A stretch of 64,000 nucleotides of DNA from Karalla daura (GCA_029224185.1 CM055205.1:13711961-13775960), one strand, 5' to 3'. Positions 25,775-39,503 are shown, counted from the first letter of the stretch. Numbers and translations are program-made. Notes: a model not told the origin generated them from the sequence alone.

Positions 25775-26770
25775 CATGCTGCCCCCCAGTGGCCAAAAAA
25801 TGATGCCCATGAGATGAGGCAACTGGACTTGTCGGTTCTTCAAGAAATTTTCTTTCTCATCCAAGAGGCTGTTTCAGCTCTGACTAGTTGGTCGGGAAGC
25901 CCAGGATTGGGCTAATGAGAAATCATTAGCATAGCCATTGTAAGTACCTTGCCATTGTTCAGAGTCATTAGAGTCACGTGACATTTGCTGTGAGCAAGTG
26001 TCATTGCGGGATGTTCTGCAGACCTCTCCCTCTGCCTGAGATGGTTTCTCAATCCTGATATACTGATGATGGCCTCCTTTTCATATTGTTCAAACCACCT
26101 GTCTTCCTTTTCTAATATGAGTATGTCATCTTCATAGGAGTGCCTTTTGTCTAGATCTAAAGACTTAGGCCCCCAGTCATGGGTCATGTCTTTTTAAAAT
26201 GCTGTCAACTTTGTGTAATTCTGAGGATTTTTCACTGAACTGGAGTGCATGAATTAGGAATGCTCTTCTTGATGGGAAGTGTATTGTCCTCAGGATGCAC
26301 AAATCTCTGTCTTTGGCATGAAGTATACTCGGATGTCATGCTTGATGAAAGTCCTTGTGAGCTTCCCAGATGTCATGTCATTGAATGACAACTGAGTCTT
26401 GCAGAAATTTGTGTTTGTGTTCTCCCACTTGGAACTGGTGATCGGTGGGTACATTGTCTGGTCTGTGTTGTAAGGTTCTGATACTGTAGCTCTTATTCCA
26501 GTGGGTGGTGTGAGTCAAAGAGAAGAATGATGGTCTGTGGGTGTGGGTTTCCTGTACATTTCAGTGAATACATCACAGTCTAGGAGTAGCAAGCTGATGT
26601 CTTTCCTTGTGATCTTGGAGTTTTTTGTCCACAAAGTTGCGGTGTTTGGTATAAGCTGGTGCTTCCTGGGTTTTCATCTTAAATTTTCATCATACATTTC
26701 TAAGAATCTTCAGATTGTTTGTCTTGCCCCAATTATGGTCTATCATCCAGATAGAACAGAGCACAATGTC
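25775..26770 (-). mobile_element. Decayed Penelope-like (Neptune-type) retroelement, 3' part
   Basis: On the minus strand, broken frames read in order FTEMYRKPTPTDHH, then LTRTFIKHDIRVYFMP, then HSYEDDILILEKEDRWFE and EKEAI. These match, in the same order, the end of the reverse transcriptase region (Val-Tyr-Arg-Lys-Pro-Thr-His-Thr-Asp) and the GIY-YIG endonuclease region (His-Ser-Phe-Glu-Asp...Asp-Arg-Glu-Asp-Arg-Trp-Phe-Glu-Arg...Lys-Glu-Ala) of fish Penelope-like elements as I know them. Beyond them, RC 25,900-25,780 carries CCTCTTGGATGAGAAAG and CTTCAAGAA, typical of the 3' region of this family. Several stops and frameshifts interrupt it, so it is a non-functional fragment in antisense to c1orf94 and sense to csmd2. 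Confidence 0.8.
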
Positions 26771-27210
26771 AAACCTGATCTAATTTCAAAATCTGATATT
26801 TGCACATTCAGTTTCTAAGGCACTCATCAAAACATTTCTCTACAAACTTTGTGACAATCAACCAATCAAAAAAAATAAAACAAAAACAGCAATCGAATCT
26901 CTATTTTTCTAGTTTGAATTGTGTTGCTTCAAGGTACAGCCAGCCGGTGACAAACCAACATTTGGCGGTATTCCTTTACCTTTACAGTCTGCCCCCTGTT
27001 TTTCAATTCAAAAGGAAACTTTGAACTAAAAGCAGTACCCAAATGAAAGTAACCGCATAATATTTTTCCCTCTCATGCATACACTGTACACGCAGTCTCA
27101 GGTGTTTGCCAGCAAACAGAACCATCTCAAAAGCCTTATGCATCAGAAAAATTGTAGGGCTAACAGTTTTCCAGCCCACTGCCATTTACGCTGTGCTTAA
27201 AAGTGTGTTA

Positions 27211-27232
27211 GTGTGTGTGTGTGTGTGTGTGT
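27211..27232 (+). repeat. (GT)11 microsatellite
   Basis: A pure GT run; a (CA)n stretch follows at about 27,380. Confidence 0.9.
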
Positions 27233-30200
27233 ACTGGACTACGTGGCTGTGAGTGTGGTGTTCATTTTATCTGTATTCCAATAAACCTTGATTTTGTTGA
27301 CACTGAATCAGCTTGTTGGGATGGGCTGCCTCGATCCCTCTCTGTAAGCAGAGTCTGAGTGCACACATACACAAGCACACACACATACACACACACACAC
27401 AGCCTCTCTCTATCCACACACTCAGATTGTGACACCCCAACCTCGCAGCACCAAGGGCCGACTGTAGTGTTAACGCCACTCCCAGCACCATGCACTAGTG
27501 CTTCTTATTTAGGTCCTATCAGGCCTGCAGGCTGAAAATCTGTCCCTTCCACTCCTCCTTCTCTTCCTCCCTGCCTCTCTCTCAGCCTCTGCCAGCTTAA
27601 GCCCCTCTATTCTATCACTCCATCGCTGAGAGAGAGAGATGCCTTCACACTTCCTGAAAGATTTCCCCACTGCTGAAATGGACTCGGCTTTCTCCACTTG
27701 GCAGTTACAAGGCGAAAAGTGACACGAAAGTGAAAAAAAAAAGTTTGCTTTTTGCAAGGGAAACACGTGTGCTGTCAAACAGAGTGACAGTGTGTGAGCG
27801 ACTTGGCGTTCAGTGTCTCGTTTAAGGTCAAGTTGCCCATTGCAGTCGTCATGGGAAGGTCCGTGAGACTGCTGAGCTACAAGCCCACAGGCGCCGTTTA
27901 ACCCAGGACAGCCGGGCTACTGGTATCTGGAAGGATGTTTCATATCATTACAGCTGATAAATGACAAATGACAATCATTATACAAATCATTTTACTGAAT
28001 TATTTAAATGTAATTACCTCCTCGCTAACGCTAACAATTTTGACAGCAGAGAAGGGAAATTAGGTTGAGCCATGTCATGAATTTTGCAGCTACAATTCAT
28101 GCATTCTTTACTTCTTTACTGGCCTCTTTTGAGAAGATATCACAATTATGCATCATCTATCCATTTTTGCTTTTTTCCTCATGGTGTCCCAAGGATATGC
28201 TGGCTCCTGTCTCCAGCACACGTATGGGACAAAAGCATTCAATACACCCTGACCATGTAATCAGTCCAGGACATGCACTACAACTACATGTGTTATGTGC
28301 TATTTTTTGGATTCCTAATTTCCACAATATTGTGTATTAATGTGAACAATACACAGATAGTAGTGACTGTTCATGGACAATCTCTCACAATCTCATCTTC
28401 TCTGGTTGTGCTCGTTGTCATGTGGTGATACAGCTGGACCTCTTTCAATTTAGATATGGCATCTAGAGTCTAGCTAAGTGGTGACAAGGTGTACTGTGAC
28501 TTACAAGCTCACTCAATCTAAGAAACTGTGAAACTTTTATTGGAAAATTAAAAAAAAAACATAAAAAAGTTCCAAGACAAGGTCGCTCATTGAGTTGCAA
28601 TAAAATTAAGAAAAAACATTTAAGATTGTCATACTTCAAGCTACTAATGAGTAAAGGTGAGGAAGTATTTGAATACTCTATTGAGACACACTGATATAAA
28701 TTGCTTTATTCAAGATGGGAGGAAGGAATAGTTTACTAGAGAGAAAAGCTGCACACCAAGGACTATAGTGAGGTGCTGATAAATGGACTTAATAGTCAGA
28801 GAAAAAAAAGACTTAGGATCACAGGATGAGTTTGATATTTTGGGAAATACTCTTATTGGTTGTATTGTCAAGTGCATTGCTTTCAGTGTTGGTCTTATGT
28901 GTTTGTCAGCACAGTGTGGGGTAAAGACATTTTTAGCCCAGCTTAGAGCAGCCAGCAGGGAAGAGTGTGACTGGCTCAACATCTATCCTTCCATTTATTA
29001 TCTTACCTACTTTGTACTAAGGCTCTGTTAGAGCCTATATCCAGTGCACATACTATAGGGCAAAGGCAGAAGGTCCAGGCCAGGAGCTTCTTGCTTTGAG
29101 GCAACAGTGCATCCCACTCACCCATAATTTGGAAAAAACCGCAATGCAGTGTATAACAGCAAAAATTGTTATCTCTGTGGAGTGTAAAAACTGAGATAGC
29201 AGGTTTTAGTGAGTGTTGTAGAGTACCTGCCCAGCACAGGCCACTCCGCATTTTGACTTTTCAATTTCACTCAAAAAGCTGAATCTGTGGTTCACAACGT
29301 ATCTTGCATCTTTGTGGAAATCTACTATTAGCTTGTTAGATTACATTTTATGGCTGAACTTAAGAGTGTGTGTTTGAGCAGTAAGAGCGTGGCCATCAGC
29401 CAAAAGTTGAACATAATTGGAAAACAGGGGAAAAAAAAGTGTGAACATGCAAATAACTGGAGAGAATCAATTTTTACATAGACCTTTGAAATAGCCAGCT
29501 ACTCTAGTCAGATTTTACTTTAAGGTTGGTTTTGCCACAGTTCAACCAGTCCCAGGCAAATTCACAGAATCCACATTGCTGGGGGTGCAAGATACACTTA
29601 ACCACTTCATCACTGCTGCATCTCTGGAAATGAAGGGTCGGCTTAATCAACGCAGTTTATAATCAAATATCGACAACGACTTGCAATTTGGAACACATAT
29701 CACACTTTTTTCCCCCCATTTCTAAGTGATGCATCTATCGAATTTTCTTTCCATTCCCAGGTGTCAGCTGGGATCAGCAGTTTAATGGATCGCTGCAGCA
29801 ACAGACTGACTCATATATGCATTTCCTGAGGAGTCACTGTGACTCATAAAGCAACTGCTGCAGGGGAACACATGCTCACAAGGTGAGCATATACTTAGGA
29901 GCGCAAGCAGATATATAGCATGAAATTTGTGCGCCAGTATTTTCCTGATAATTTTTTTTTCCTGCTTTTGCTCTGACAGCAATGAATGAATTAATGGATA
30001 AATAAACAAATCTAACGAAAAGTGACTGCTTTGAAAAAAACGAAATCAAAGGTAATCATTTGAACACAAGGTGAGTCAAAACATTCATTTTTGATGACTA
30101 CTTGAGATTAAAGGAAACATTGCACGCTCTACAACCTATGGCATCCTACACTTGAAAGCCTGATCGAATTCAGCGAACGAAGCATGCAGGCCACAAAATG

Positions 30201-32003
30201 GAGAACAGGCAGAAGAGATAAGACATTAAAAAAAATAGTTGAGGAGGAAATGAGGGGAGGTAGACAGAAATTGGAGGAAGAGGAGCAAGACAGATGGAAG
30301 GAAAATTACTTTTGACACAAGCGGGAGATGAGAGCAAAGGGAGGGCTGAATTATCAAATGCATGTCTTTGTGTGTGTGTGTATGTGTGTTTCTGTGTGAG
30401 GAGGGTGTATAAAAATGTGTCAAGGAATGTGTGGGAGTGTGTACTGAAAGCAGGGGAGACTGCAAACATATATGCATGTCCCGACAGACTGCTGTTATAC
30501 CTGGGGAAAGCTGCTTGCAGCCTTTTCAAGTTCACTCAAAGATAAAGCTTTAAGTCTCACTTTTACAAAACACCTCCTTTGAAACGAGAGGAACTCTGGT
30601 CAAAGACAACATGGGCTGAATCTAAAGGAGATCTGTGTTTTCTCCAACACTCTGACCCTCCATCTCCTTTATTGCTCTCTGAATCTCTCCTCTCTCCTGC
30701 TTTCCACCACCACCCCCTTATTTTTTCCTCAAATTCATTTTATTTCCCCACACTTTTTTTTCCTTTTTAAAGCCCTGACTCTGAGACAGTGGGACGTTAC
30801 CCGGTCCTCACCAACACCTCCTCCTCCTCCTCATTCATCCCGCTGGAGCATCAATATACAACCAAGCCCAGAGGTCCAAACAGTAGAAAGGCTGAGGAGA
30901 ACAGCGCAACACCAATCCATAATGGATTTTCTTCTCTCTTTCATTCGCTTTCTGCAGGGAGATGCAGCGGAGGCACCACTGGCACAGAATGAGAGACACG
31001 GGCAGGGGAGGGGGAGGGGGGTGAGGAAGGGATACAGATCTGGATGGAGGATAGACAGAAAGGCCAGCAGAGGCAGACAACATAGTGTCAATAACAAAAG
31101 CCCTTAAGAACCTCCCTCATTGGTCTCTGGGGCTCTTGCATAACGTGCTTTAAACTATTAGCAAGACTGAGCGCATAGCAGAGGGTGACGGGAATCGAAA
31201 GCAGCTCTGGTGGCGCGTCAACTGGCCAGATGCAGCAATTGTCACTAATTAGCATCTCATACAGCTGTTATTAGCAGCGTATATCCCGAAATGCATGCAA
31301 ACACAATGCACCAGCGAAGCTCTCATAACTGCAGCCATAATAAAAACATAAGAGCTTTGGTGGTGAGCCGGATCAACAACGTTTACAGTTTTGTTTTTGT
31401 TTTGTTTTTTTCTTAAATCCCCAACAAATAAAAATGTGCAATCTTAGAGTGCATAAAAACTCTGAAAAGCAGAGCGCTAATATTCCATTTTGTGATGTTA
31501 ACACAAGGCAGCCCTTTCAGAGGCTCTTGAATTGACGGCTGTTACGGGAGGATGAGGCTGTTGATTCAGAAATTGTTTGTTTGAAACTTCACACTCAAGT
31601 GAGCTCCATTTCATTTTAGTGGTGGCTCTGAAGCACACAATGTACCCAGAATATCAGTAAATAACACTGGTTGCTGTCCTAGTATCGTCCACAGTCAGTC
31701 CTCATTTTAGTCACCAAAGAATTTGCTACAAACACCTCTGAAAGCTTCACGGGTTACAGTGTTCAATTGTACAATTTTACCTCTTCTGCACTTTTCCACT
31801 CCACTACCTTCACCAATACCTTTAAATCCAAACGACCCCATAAAGGACATTCTCAAGTTCAAAACAAGTTTGGAGTTAATTGAAAGTCCTCTGCCATTTT
31901 ATTGAATACGCTAACTTTATAGTCACTAAGTTATTGCTGGGATGTGGGAATTATTTATTCATTATTTGTCAGAAGATATCGAAATTTGGCTGAAGTATAT
32001 AAA

Positions 32004-32140
32004 CAATAACTTCAGAGCTGTAAGAAGCCACTGTTATTGAGAGCAAGTGATCTTCCCATCACTTCCCATCACTCGTCCGGCAATAACTTCAGAGCTGTAA
32101 GAAGCCACTGTTATTGAGAGAAAGTGATATTCCCATCACT
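32004..32140. repeat. 60-bp tandem duplication, period 77
   Basis: Bases 32004-32063 and 32081-32140 are identical except for two C-to-A differences. A 17-base spacer, itself a partial repeat (TTCCCATCACT), separates them. Each copy starts with CAATAAC and carries the inverted GTTATTG 29 bases later, so each can fold into a stem-loop. Confidence 0.9.
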
Positions 32141-32519
32141 ATTTCAAATAAATACTGGCCACTTGTATTTCTTGCTTTATCTGCTTTGTTCATTCTTTTT
32201 CTTTCTTTTCTTTTCTTTTCTGGCAACATCACACTGTTCCCAGATGTCAGCCCTTTACCCCCCACTGTGCTGCCTGTGGGACACAAGCACTGTTCAGAAC
32301 TTTACCAGAAACTAGGCCTGCATACGAGAATGAAGACATCAGAACAATGCAGTAGATTTCATTCTGCTCTTTTTGGCTTTGACAGTCTTTCTAAAGATAA
32401 AATAATCCAGACAGAAACTATGCAGCCCTAAAAATACAGCATATCCCCTCTCTCACAGCAGTCTGATCAAAACTAGTTGATTTGGGTTGTTGAGTTCAGT
32501 GTCGGGAGACACAGTGAGT

Positions 32520-32725
32520 TTGTGAATTGCACTGTCACTTTGCAGTGAGAAGGTCCATAGTTTAACTCTAGGTCAGACCGAGGACCTGTCTGTGGGTTTG
32601 GATGTTCTTCCTGTGTCTGTGTGGGTTTTCTTCAGATCCTTCCCAAATTCCAAAAGACACACATGTTGATTGGAGACCTGTGCCCTGGGATGGACTGATG
32701 ACCTGTCGATGGTGTTCCCCTACAG
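32520..32725 (+). repeat. Copy of the same dispersed repeat family, left part
   Basis: The motifs TTTGCAGTGAGAAGGTCC, TGTGGGTTTGGATGTTCTTC, CTGTGTCTGTGTGGGTTTTC and GGATGGACTGATGACCTGTC follow the family order (GCAAGAAGGTCC, TGTGGAGTTTGCATGTTC, GGATTGGCGACCTGTC). Confidence 0.55.
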
Positions 32726-33013
32726 TACATTTTTCTTATGTGCTATGGAGATAGTCTCCATCAGACCCTCATAACATGTGCAAAGCAGGTTAACTCATGG
32801 ATGAATGGATGAATCTCTGAAGACATGATCATTATTCTCATAAGCCTCCTTCCTATCTTTACCTTTAAATCCTCTAAATCCTTCAAATCGTTGACCCTGT
32901 GTTTTTCAGGGAGTAGCAACACAAAGTCTGCATCAGCCTCCGCGTCAGATAAATCCCTCCATGTAATCCAAACCAACTCATACCAGCATGCAAATAATTA
33001 AAGCTGTCCTTAC

Positions 33014-33230
33014 CGTGTCCGCAGGTTTCCCGGGCTGGGTGGCCCATCGTATACAGACAGGATGTCAAAGTCCTCCTCTAGGGCGAAGCCTTGAAACACC
33101 AGCTGTATCCGGTTGTGCTCCGCTGCCACAATCACCCACGTACAGTTGGCATAGTTAGGGTAACCATAAGGGTAGCCGGGGCTCTCTATCGTCCCATTGG
33201 GACTGTGTAGTGTGTAACTGCAGTTCTGAG
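33014..33230 (-). CDS. csmd2: csmd2 exon 2 (first half of CUB domain 1)
   Basis: A 217-bp exon on the minus strand with acceptor TTCACAG (just above 33230) and donor CACG|GTAAG (below 33014). In the phase set by exon 1 it encodes about residues 57-128, including QNCSYTLHSPNGTIESPGYP, YPNYANCTW, NRIQLVF, FALEEDFDILSVYDG and NLRTR. This is the start of a CUB domain: two conserved cysteines, the Tyr-Pro-Asn-Tyr...Cys-Thr-Trp core, and the Leu-Glu-Glu-Asp-Phe-Asp...Tyr-Asp-Gly acidic cluster that binds calcium in many CUB domains. Potential N-glycosylation sequons are NCS, NGT and NCT. By recall, the QNC...LH.PNGT and NLRTRLTGFQLP signatures fit CSMD2 better than CSMD1 or CSMD3. CUB domains mediate extracellular protein-protein contacts. 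The exon ends in phase 2, which matches exon 3. Confidence 0.95.
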
Positions 33231-34013
33231 CTGTGAAGAGAAAAAGAAATAGAGGTTGTAAGGTTGCAGACAGTTTGAAGTATTACAGGAGTATAAAACC
33301 TGCTTAAAAGACAAAAGAACATATAGATGTGCACACAACCCCTGCCACATACCCAGGCCCACACACACACACACACAAACACACGTCTATCCACAGTCAA
33401 GCAGTTTGCACCAAGCGCTGCAACATCCATTATCGCCTAGAGCGTGCAGCATAAGCCATTAATATGGTGGTGCTAAATGGCTCGCCCTCACTCAGCTTTC
33501 CCCACCTCTACCACCCCCACCGTTACACACTTGTTCCCTCACTGGCCCTTTCACCACATTAGCAATAGGTCCCCACGTTAATGCAGGACATAGCTAGAGG
33601 GGAGAAAATGTGGGGATGAGAGGGAAGAGCAGCAATATTACACACGCACACACACACAATGGGAAGCATACTTGAGTCTATTAATTGCACTCATCTTGCA
33701 TTTTTGAAGACCGCCACTTGCGCTAACCCTCAATCTCAAATTTGAATCGGCTATGCACCCATTTCTCAGAGCAGCACGTGTTGGATGTGTGAGTGCGTGT
33801 TTTTGAATTCCAGAGTGAAATGACTTGTCCTCAGCTGATCTAACTGCAGCTGAGACATTTAATCAAACTTGGGGATTTAGTAATTAATCACTAATGTGGA
33901 CTGATGTGCCACTGCATTTATAATTTGTGTAGCTCCACACGTTTGTCTCTTATCCCTTTGCTACCAAAACAGTTTGTGGTGCTGGTTCAGGGCTGGTGTC
34001 AAAGCTGAAGGGA

Positions 34014-34029
34014 GGGGGGGGGGGGGGGG
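34014..34029 (+). repeat. Poly(G) run, 16 bases
   Basis: A G homopolymer in csmd2 intron 1. Confidence 0.9.
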
Positions 34030-37000
34030 TAAATTTGCAAATCAGTTCAGAAGCAGTTAGGTTTCCACAGCCCAAGAGATATGCCAGTACATTGCGGTAT
34101 ACATCAATTCCTTAGTACTGAGTCCAGTATCTCAAAATATGAATTATCTCCCATGGCTCCCATTCGCTGTTTTGACTGCTGTCCTTTCTTGGTTCCTTGT
34201 TCATTCCTTCTTCATTTTCATCACCCTCACGTATGAATAAAAAAATGGCAGACTACATACTGCTCAACAACCCAAACTGACTTGACTTGCGTTAAGCACA
34301 AGCCTGTAACCAGTACTGGAATGGGGGCATTGGTGTGTCTACTGTGTTTTTTCTAAAATACATTTCTGTGCATTTATGGATTTTTTTTCACCTTTAGTCG
34401 GTGACACACAATTGATGTTTGAATTTAGATGATTTGACTGTTGATGATGGAGTTCATGTGTTTCTTCCTGAATTCTGATGAGAGAATGTACTGCGACTAT
34501 GCTGGACATACTAAAATACAAAAAGGCTCAGTGCTACTGCTGTTGATCTAGCAATGGCAGGGGTGCTACATTGTCCATTATTATATTTTTTTGGGGGGAG
34601 TTCTGAAAAAAACTGAAAGAAGTGAAGTTACACAAAAAGAGTCTGCATGAATTCACTTCTTCATGGAGAGGCTAAATTAGGATATCATGCAGGAATGGAA
34701 CACATGCTATTTATACAAATGATCTGTATTTCCCCTTTGTTTACTTCAGCCACAAACCTGAATCATAATGCAGCCTGATTAAAATGTAATTGGGAGAGAG
34801 TATAATTGGAGGACATCTGTTATCTGCATAACCCACATTATTCAACAATACAAACAATGCAACATGGACCACAACTATGATTTTTATGTTATTCATCTGT
34901 ATCCAAACTCATAACTGTGTAAATGTCTGCAATGACTTAATGTATTGCAATGAGCTGCAGTCCCTTATTAAATCAGGGCATTAAATGCAGGAATCCTCAG
35001 TAAACACACTGCAGCTTCGGAATATGTAAAAGTAAAGGCTGGTTGGTTAAATCCCTCCAGGGGCAATGTGGATTTCTTATTAAATGCTTGTGGAATATAC
35101 AGATTCTGTGCTTTTATGTCTATGATGGTAGAACAGTCCCAAAGCTACAGATCTGTCCTATTTAATTTATTTATTTGTTCATTTATTTTTTGTAAAACAT
35201 GCCTAACCTGTGGAGATAAAAACAAAGCAGGGATTTATAGGTAATAAGGCACCAAGTGTTGAGATAAGACAGCAGAAAAGAAACAAAAATTGGGTTGTTT
35301 TCATTCTTCCTATTCAAAACTTCAGTGGATAGTGCATAATGCCTGTTTGGCCTAACAAACAAGCCCTGCATTTGTTTTCAGAGCAATCATCCAGCCGACC
35401 TGTTTTAAGTACCTTGTCTAGGTCTTCATGAATTCTGCTGCTGAAAAAATACATGCTTAAAAATACATCCTGATACACACATACAGACACACATTCACAA
35501 ACCAAACTAATATTAGTTTGCGATTTCAGGTAGCACAGAAAAAATACTATCATATATACTATTTTCATTTTTCATCAGGAGGGGGAAAGGGGAGAGATAC
35601 TGTTGGGAGTTAAAGATCCAGACAGTCTGGATGGCATCAGCAGCAGCAGCAGGAGGATAATAGCATCTCCAGTCACCCTATATCTATCATGCCACTGTTG
35701 ACTCCCCAGGGGCCTGTCTCGGTGAGAAACAAGCAGGAGCATCTCTCAGCCGTCACTTTTCAACACTTCACATGCGCTTGACCTCTTCCAAAAGATGCTA
35801 ATGTAAGAGTACTTGCACCCCAGCCACTTGAAATCACTTTAGTTCAGTGTGTAACGCTACTTCTCCAGTTCTGCTCTGTTTTTTGCTGCAGGATCTGGTA
35901 TGCTATAAGTTATGTTTCATTATGAGGTAAAATGTGCTATAAAATGAAAGTTTTTAAGGTTAAATGAGATCTGCAGTCCTTGAATTTTTCTTGTTTTTAA
36001 TTTGCTGTTCAGACATTATATAAGTGATCTTCACAGTGTGTACGCCTAATCTTTAAACAGTAACAGCAAAGAGGAAAAAAGGAAAGGCCATCTTCATCTA
36101 AATTTTCATTAAAGCCTTAAAGTAGGGGCACCAAGTGAGCATCCACCCTCCCAATTACCATGAGGTCAATACTAATATCCAGGTAAAACCTCCAAATGCA
36201 CCTATCTTCCCTGATTTTCATATACACAGCCTGGTCAATAATCTCATCATCTCCTTCATTACCGGGCCTCCAACAGACAAATGCCAATCAATGGCTCATA
36301 GAGCTGCCTGATGTTGGAGCTTGATAGGGGTCAGAGTGGACTGTGAACCTCTTACACATGGTCAATGAGCTACAATGTGTGGGCTTGGCCAAATTACAAA
36401 ACAATGCAAGAGAGAGGTTAAGGCAGCTGACTTGTTATTGTTCATACTTCTACAATAAAGACCCCACAAAAATATTCACTGTGCAGCTGAATAAAAGTGT
36501 TTCATATTATGTGAGAGGATGTGTGGTAGGTATTGATTTATGACAGCTGATCAATCAGGCTTGAAAGAAGGTGATTCATGGGTACAATTAAGTGAAGTAA
36601 AAAAAGGTTGAAAAAAAAGACAATAAGTCTGCCAGAGCCCCATCAAAATCTGTTTTGAAGCGTGACCACCTGTGCCATGTAACTCTGACTCCTAAATCAA
36701 TAACGACGCAAAAAATCTGGGATAAAAGACATGATAGTGCACTTTTAGCAGCAGCCAGTAATCTTTTATCGCAACATGTTCCCTCTCCCATGCCGTCAAA
36801 CACTGACACTGTCACGCTCCTCCACATCTCTGCGCACAAGGTGCCCTTTAGTGTCTGTAAACACACAGTGGTCTTCCAACTTACAAATGTTAAATCCATC
36901 AGTGGCAATATGAAATGGCCAGAACAACTGCTCCTCTTCTTATCCCAGAGGCGCAGTTGTTAAAGGGGACATACTGTGGCAAGAAAAAATACTGATTTCA

Positions 37001-37779
37001 GTCACTATGCGGGCACTTCCGGGAACGCTTAATGAGAATTCCTCATTCACAGATGAGCCCGGCTCCCCACTGCTGCCGAGCTTCGCACATACACTGACAC
37101 ACACATGCACGTGAGAGAGACACTTGCCAGTTGGGGGTGACTTTTATGGTCCAACCTGATTGGATGCAAAACCAGAGAAAGCATGTAAAATCTCTCTGGT
37201 GGGTTACAGCCAGATACCTGTAGCTCATGTCGTGCAACTTTGCAGAGGCTCAACATGGGTATATGATATTATAACACAATAAATATTTTTGTTGCCATGT
37301 GCAAGTTTATCACTAGATGCTGCTTAATTTTATACACTGGTCCTTGTAAAGATCAAATTCACAAAATTAAGTCTGATATTTAGCCAACATGGAGTTAAGC
37401 ATCTAAGGACACAAGTGTGGTAGAGGTTATATGAGTCCACACTCTGTCCCTTCCAAACCCTGAGCCTTTGATTAAGTTGATCTTACACTGGGGGCTTGGT
37501 GGAATTATTTAAACCTCGCCCAGGATGCATTATGAAATTAGCTTCAGGGAGCTGTTGACCTACTGTGAGGCTCCTCTGTGTAAATCTGCAGGGTAGAGTC
37601 CATCCTGTAGTTGACCTGCTGACACACCATAAAGACCCCATAAAGAGACTGCTGGCTGGGCTGTTTATACCCAGTTAGACCAGGCCACCATCTTGCAGCA
37701 AAGTGGACACGTGTGTTGTCTAAAGTTTGCATGAATTTAATGAAAGTCTTTTGAACATAAATATGTATATAACCTTGTT

Positions 37780-37839
37780 TGTGTGTGTGTGTGTGTGTGT
37801 GTATCTGTGTGTGTGTGTGTGTGTGTTTGTGTGTGTGTA
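37780..37839 (+). repeat. (GT)n microsatellite with interruptions
   Basis: GT units interrupted by ATCT and TT. Confidence 0.95.
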
Positions 37840-39455
37840 TACACATATACATAATGAATTAAAAAAATGGTGACTTTAGTTCATCCGTTGTAACTTTTTG
37901 CATTGGCTTGTACTTGAATATTAATTAGGCTTCATGACAGCGGAAGTTCAAGATACAGTGAGTTCAGATATGTGGTGATAAGTGTCTTTCAACTTCTCTG
38001 GTGTGTTCAAATGGGTGAGGGTATGTATGACCTTGCTGGAGCAGCACTACAGTTTCTACCTGTGTATGTCTGTGGGTGAGAGAGAGTGTTTGTGTAGCAG
38101 CTACTGTTTGGTTTGCCGGGGCAGTTGTTTAGTAGCGGGCATACAGAGCTGCAGTGGTACATTGTGACACTATGATGAATTGGCAGTGCCTGTGTCGTAC
38201 TCCTACAGGACTGCAACCCCTTAGAGCGGAGGGCGACACCAAAGGAGGGCAAGAGAGCCAGGGCAAAGTTAGACAGACACAAAGTGGACTGACAAGAACA
38301 TACAGACATGTGAGGGAGTGAATCTGAAAGACATAACGTGAGAGATAATGGAAGCCAAAGTAATGAGAAGGGAGTGCTGGTGGTGAAAAAAAATAGAAGC
38401 TGAAAGAGAAAGAGGATTGGAAATGCAACAGCCACCCTGGTAAATGAGTTGGAAAGAGGAGAAAAACTATATAGGGAGAGGGATTTGTATGCCTATTTTC
38501 TGCATCTTGTTGCTATTCTGTACTGAGGTCACAGGAGGTGTGACTTTCACAGCACGATAGCGCTTAATCTGCACTGTTAGCGAATCCTACAGTAGAGGTC
38601 TTGGTGGAGGGTGGATGCTCTGCCAGTGAGTACATGTCTGTTAGTATGGTTTGTTTGTGGGTATGCAAAGTGAGACAAGTACACAGGCATGTCTAGGTAT
38701 TGAAGTATCAGTTATCTGCACATGTATGAGTGTAATCCCTAGACCCAGGGTGAGTTTAGTGTCACATATCCGCACGTCGCTCCATTGCCTAGATAAAATT
38801 ACACTGACTGGAGTCACTCCCAGTAGGAGGAAATTTCAGCTAGGGGAATATAATTACTACATTCACAGGAGAGCATGAAGACGCAAACAATACTTGCAAT
38901 ACTACACTGCAAATCTCACTCCTGGACTCCAATCTCTTTATCCTTTCCCTGCCTCAGTCTGGTTTCCTTGTCTTCGTTTCAGATTTGGCTTTGGATAAAA
39001 GACAATGACGCAGAGACCATCCTGTTCATGTGCTCAGCAATAGAAGTGCGTCACGTCTTACAGTGTGCATAATGAATACAACTGGTGATAATGAAATGTC
39101 CTGTTTGATGTTTGAGAAAGTCCTTCACAAACAACATTTCCTAGCGTTGTGTTGTGTGCTTCATGAGGTTGTCGATAAATAAATAATAAGGAAAAAACAC
39201 ATTAAAATGGACTGTATGCTGAGCCTCCACATCATATTGCTAAAACAGAGTTCAGCGCTGTCCTTACTCTCAAGGGAAACCATAAAGCCACCATAAACGA
39301 GGTCTATCAGAGGCCATATCCATGCAAAATTAGCATCCCAGTGGAGCAAACATCGAATAACTTCCAACCAAATAAATGCCTCTTGGGGGTTATGGAGTAA
39401 CATTTCCACCCGGTGTACATATAACCTATCCCATGAGTATTCTTCAAACAACCAA

Positions 39456-39457
<2 letters not shown>

Positions 39458-39502
<45 letters not shown>
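39458..39502 (+). repeat. (GT)22 microsatellite
   Basis: A pure 45-base GT run in csmd2 intron 1. Confidence 0.95.

Positions 39503-39503
<1 letters not shown>

Larger units (their letters stand above)
12210..33013 (-). other. csmd2 intron 2
   Basis: About 20.8 kb. It contains the microsatellites listed, the Penelope-like fragment, the 16.6-kb palindrome, the octamer pair, the 77-bp-period duplication and one dispersed-repeat copy. No nested gene is supported; all open frames are short and lack a recognisable product. Confidence 0.8.
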
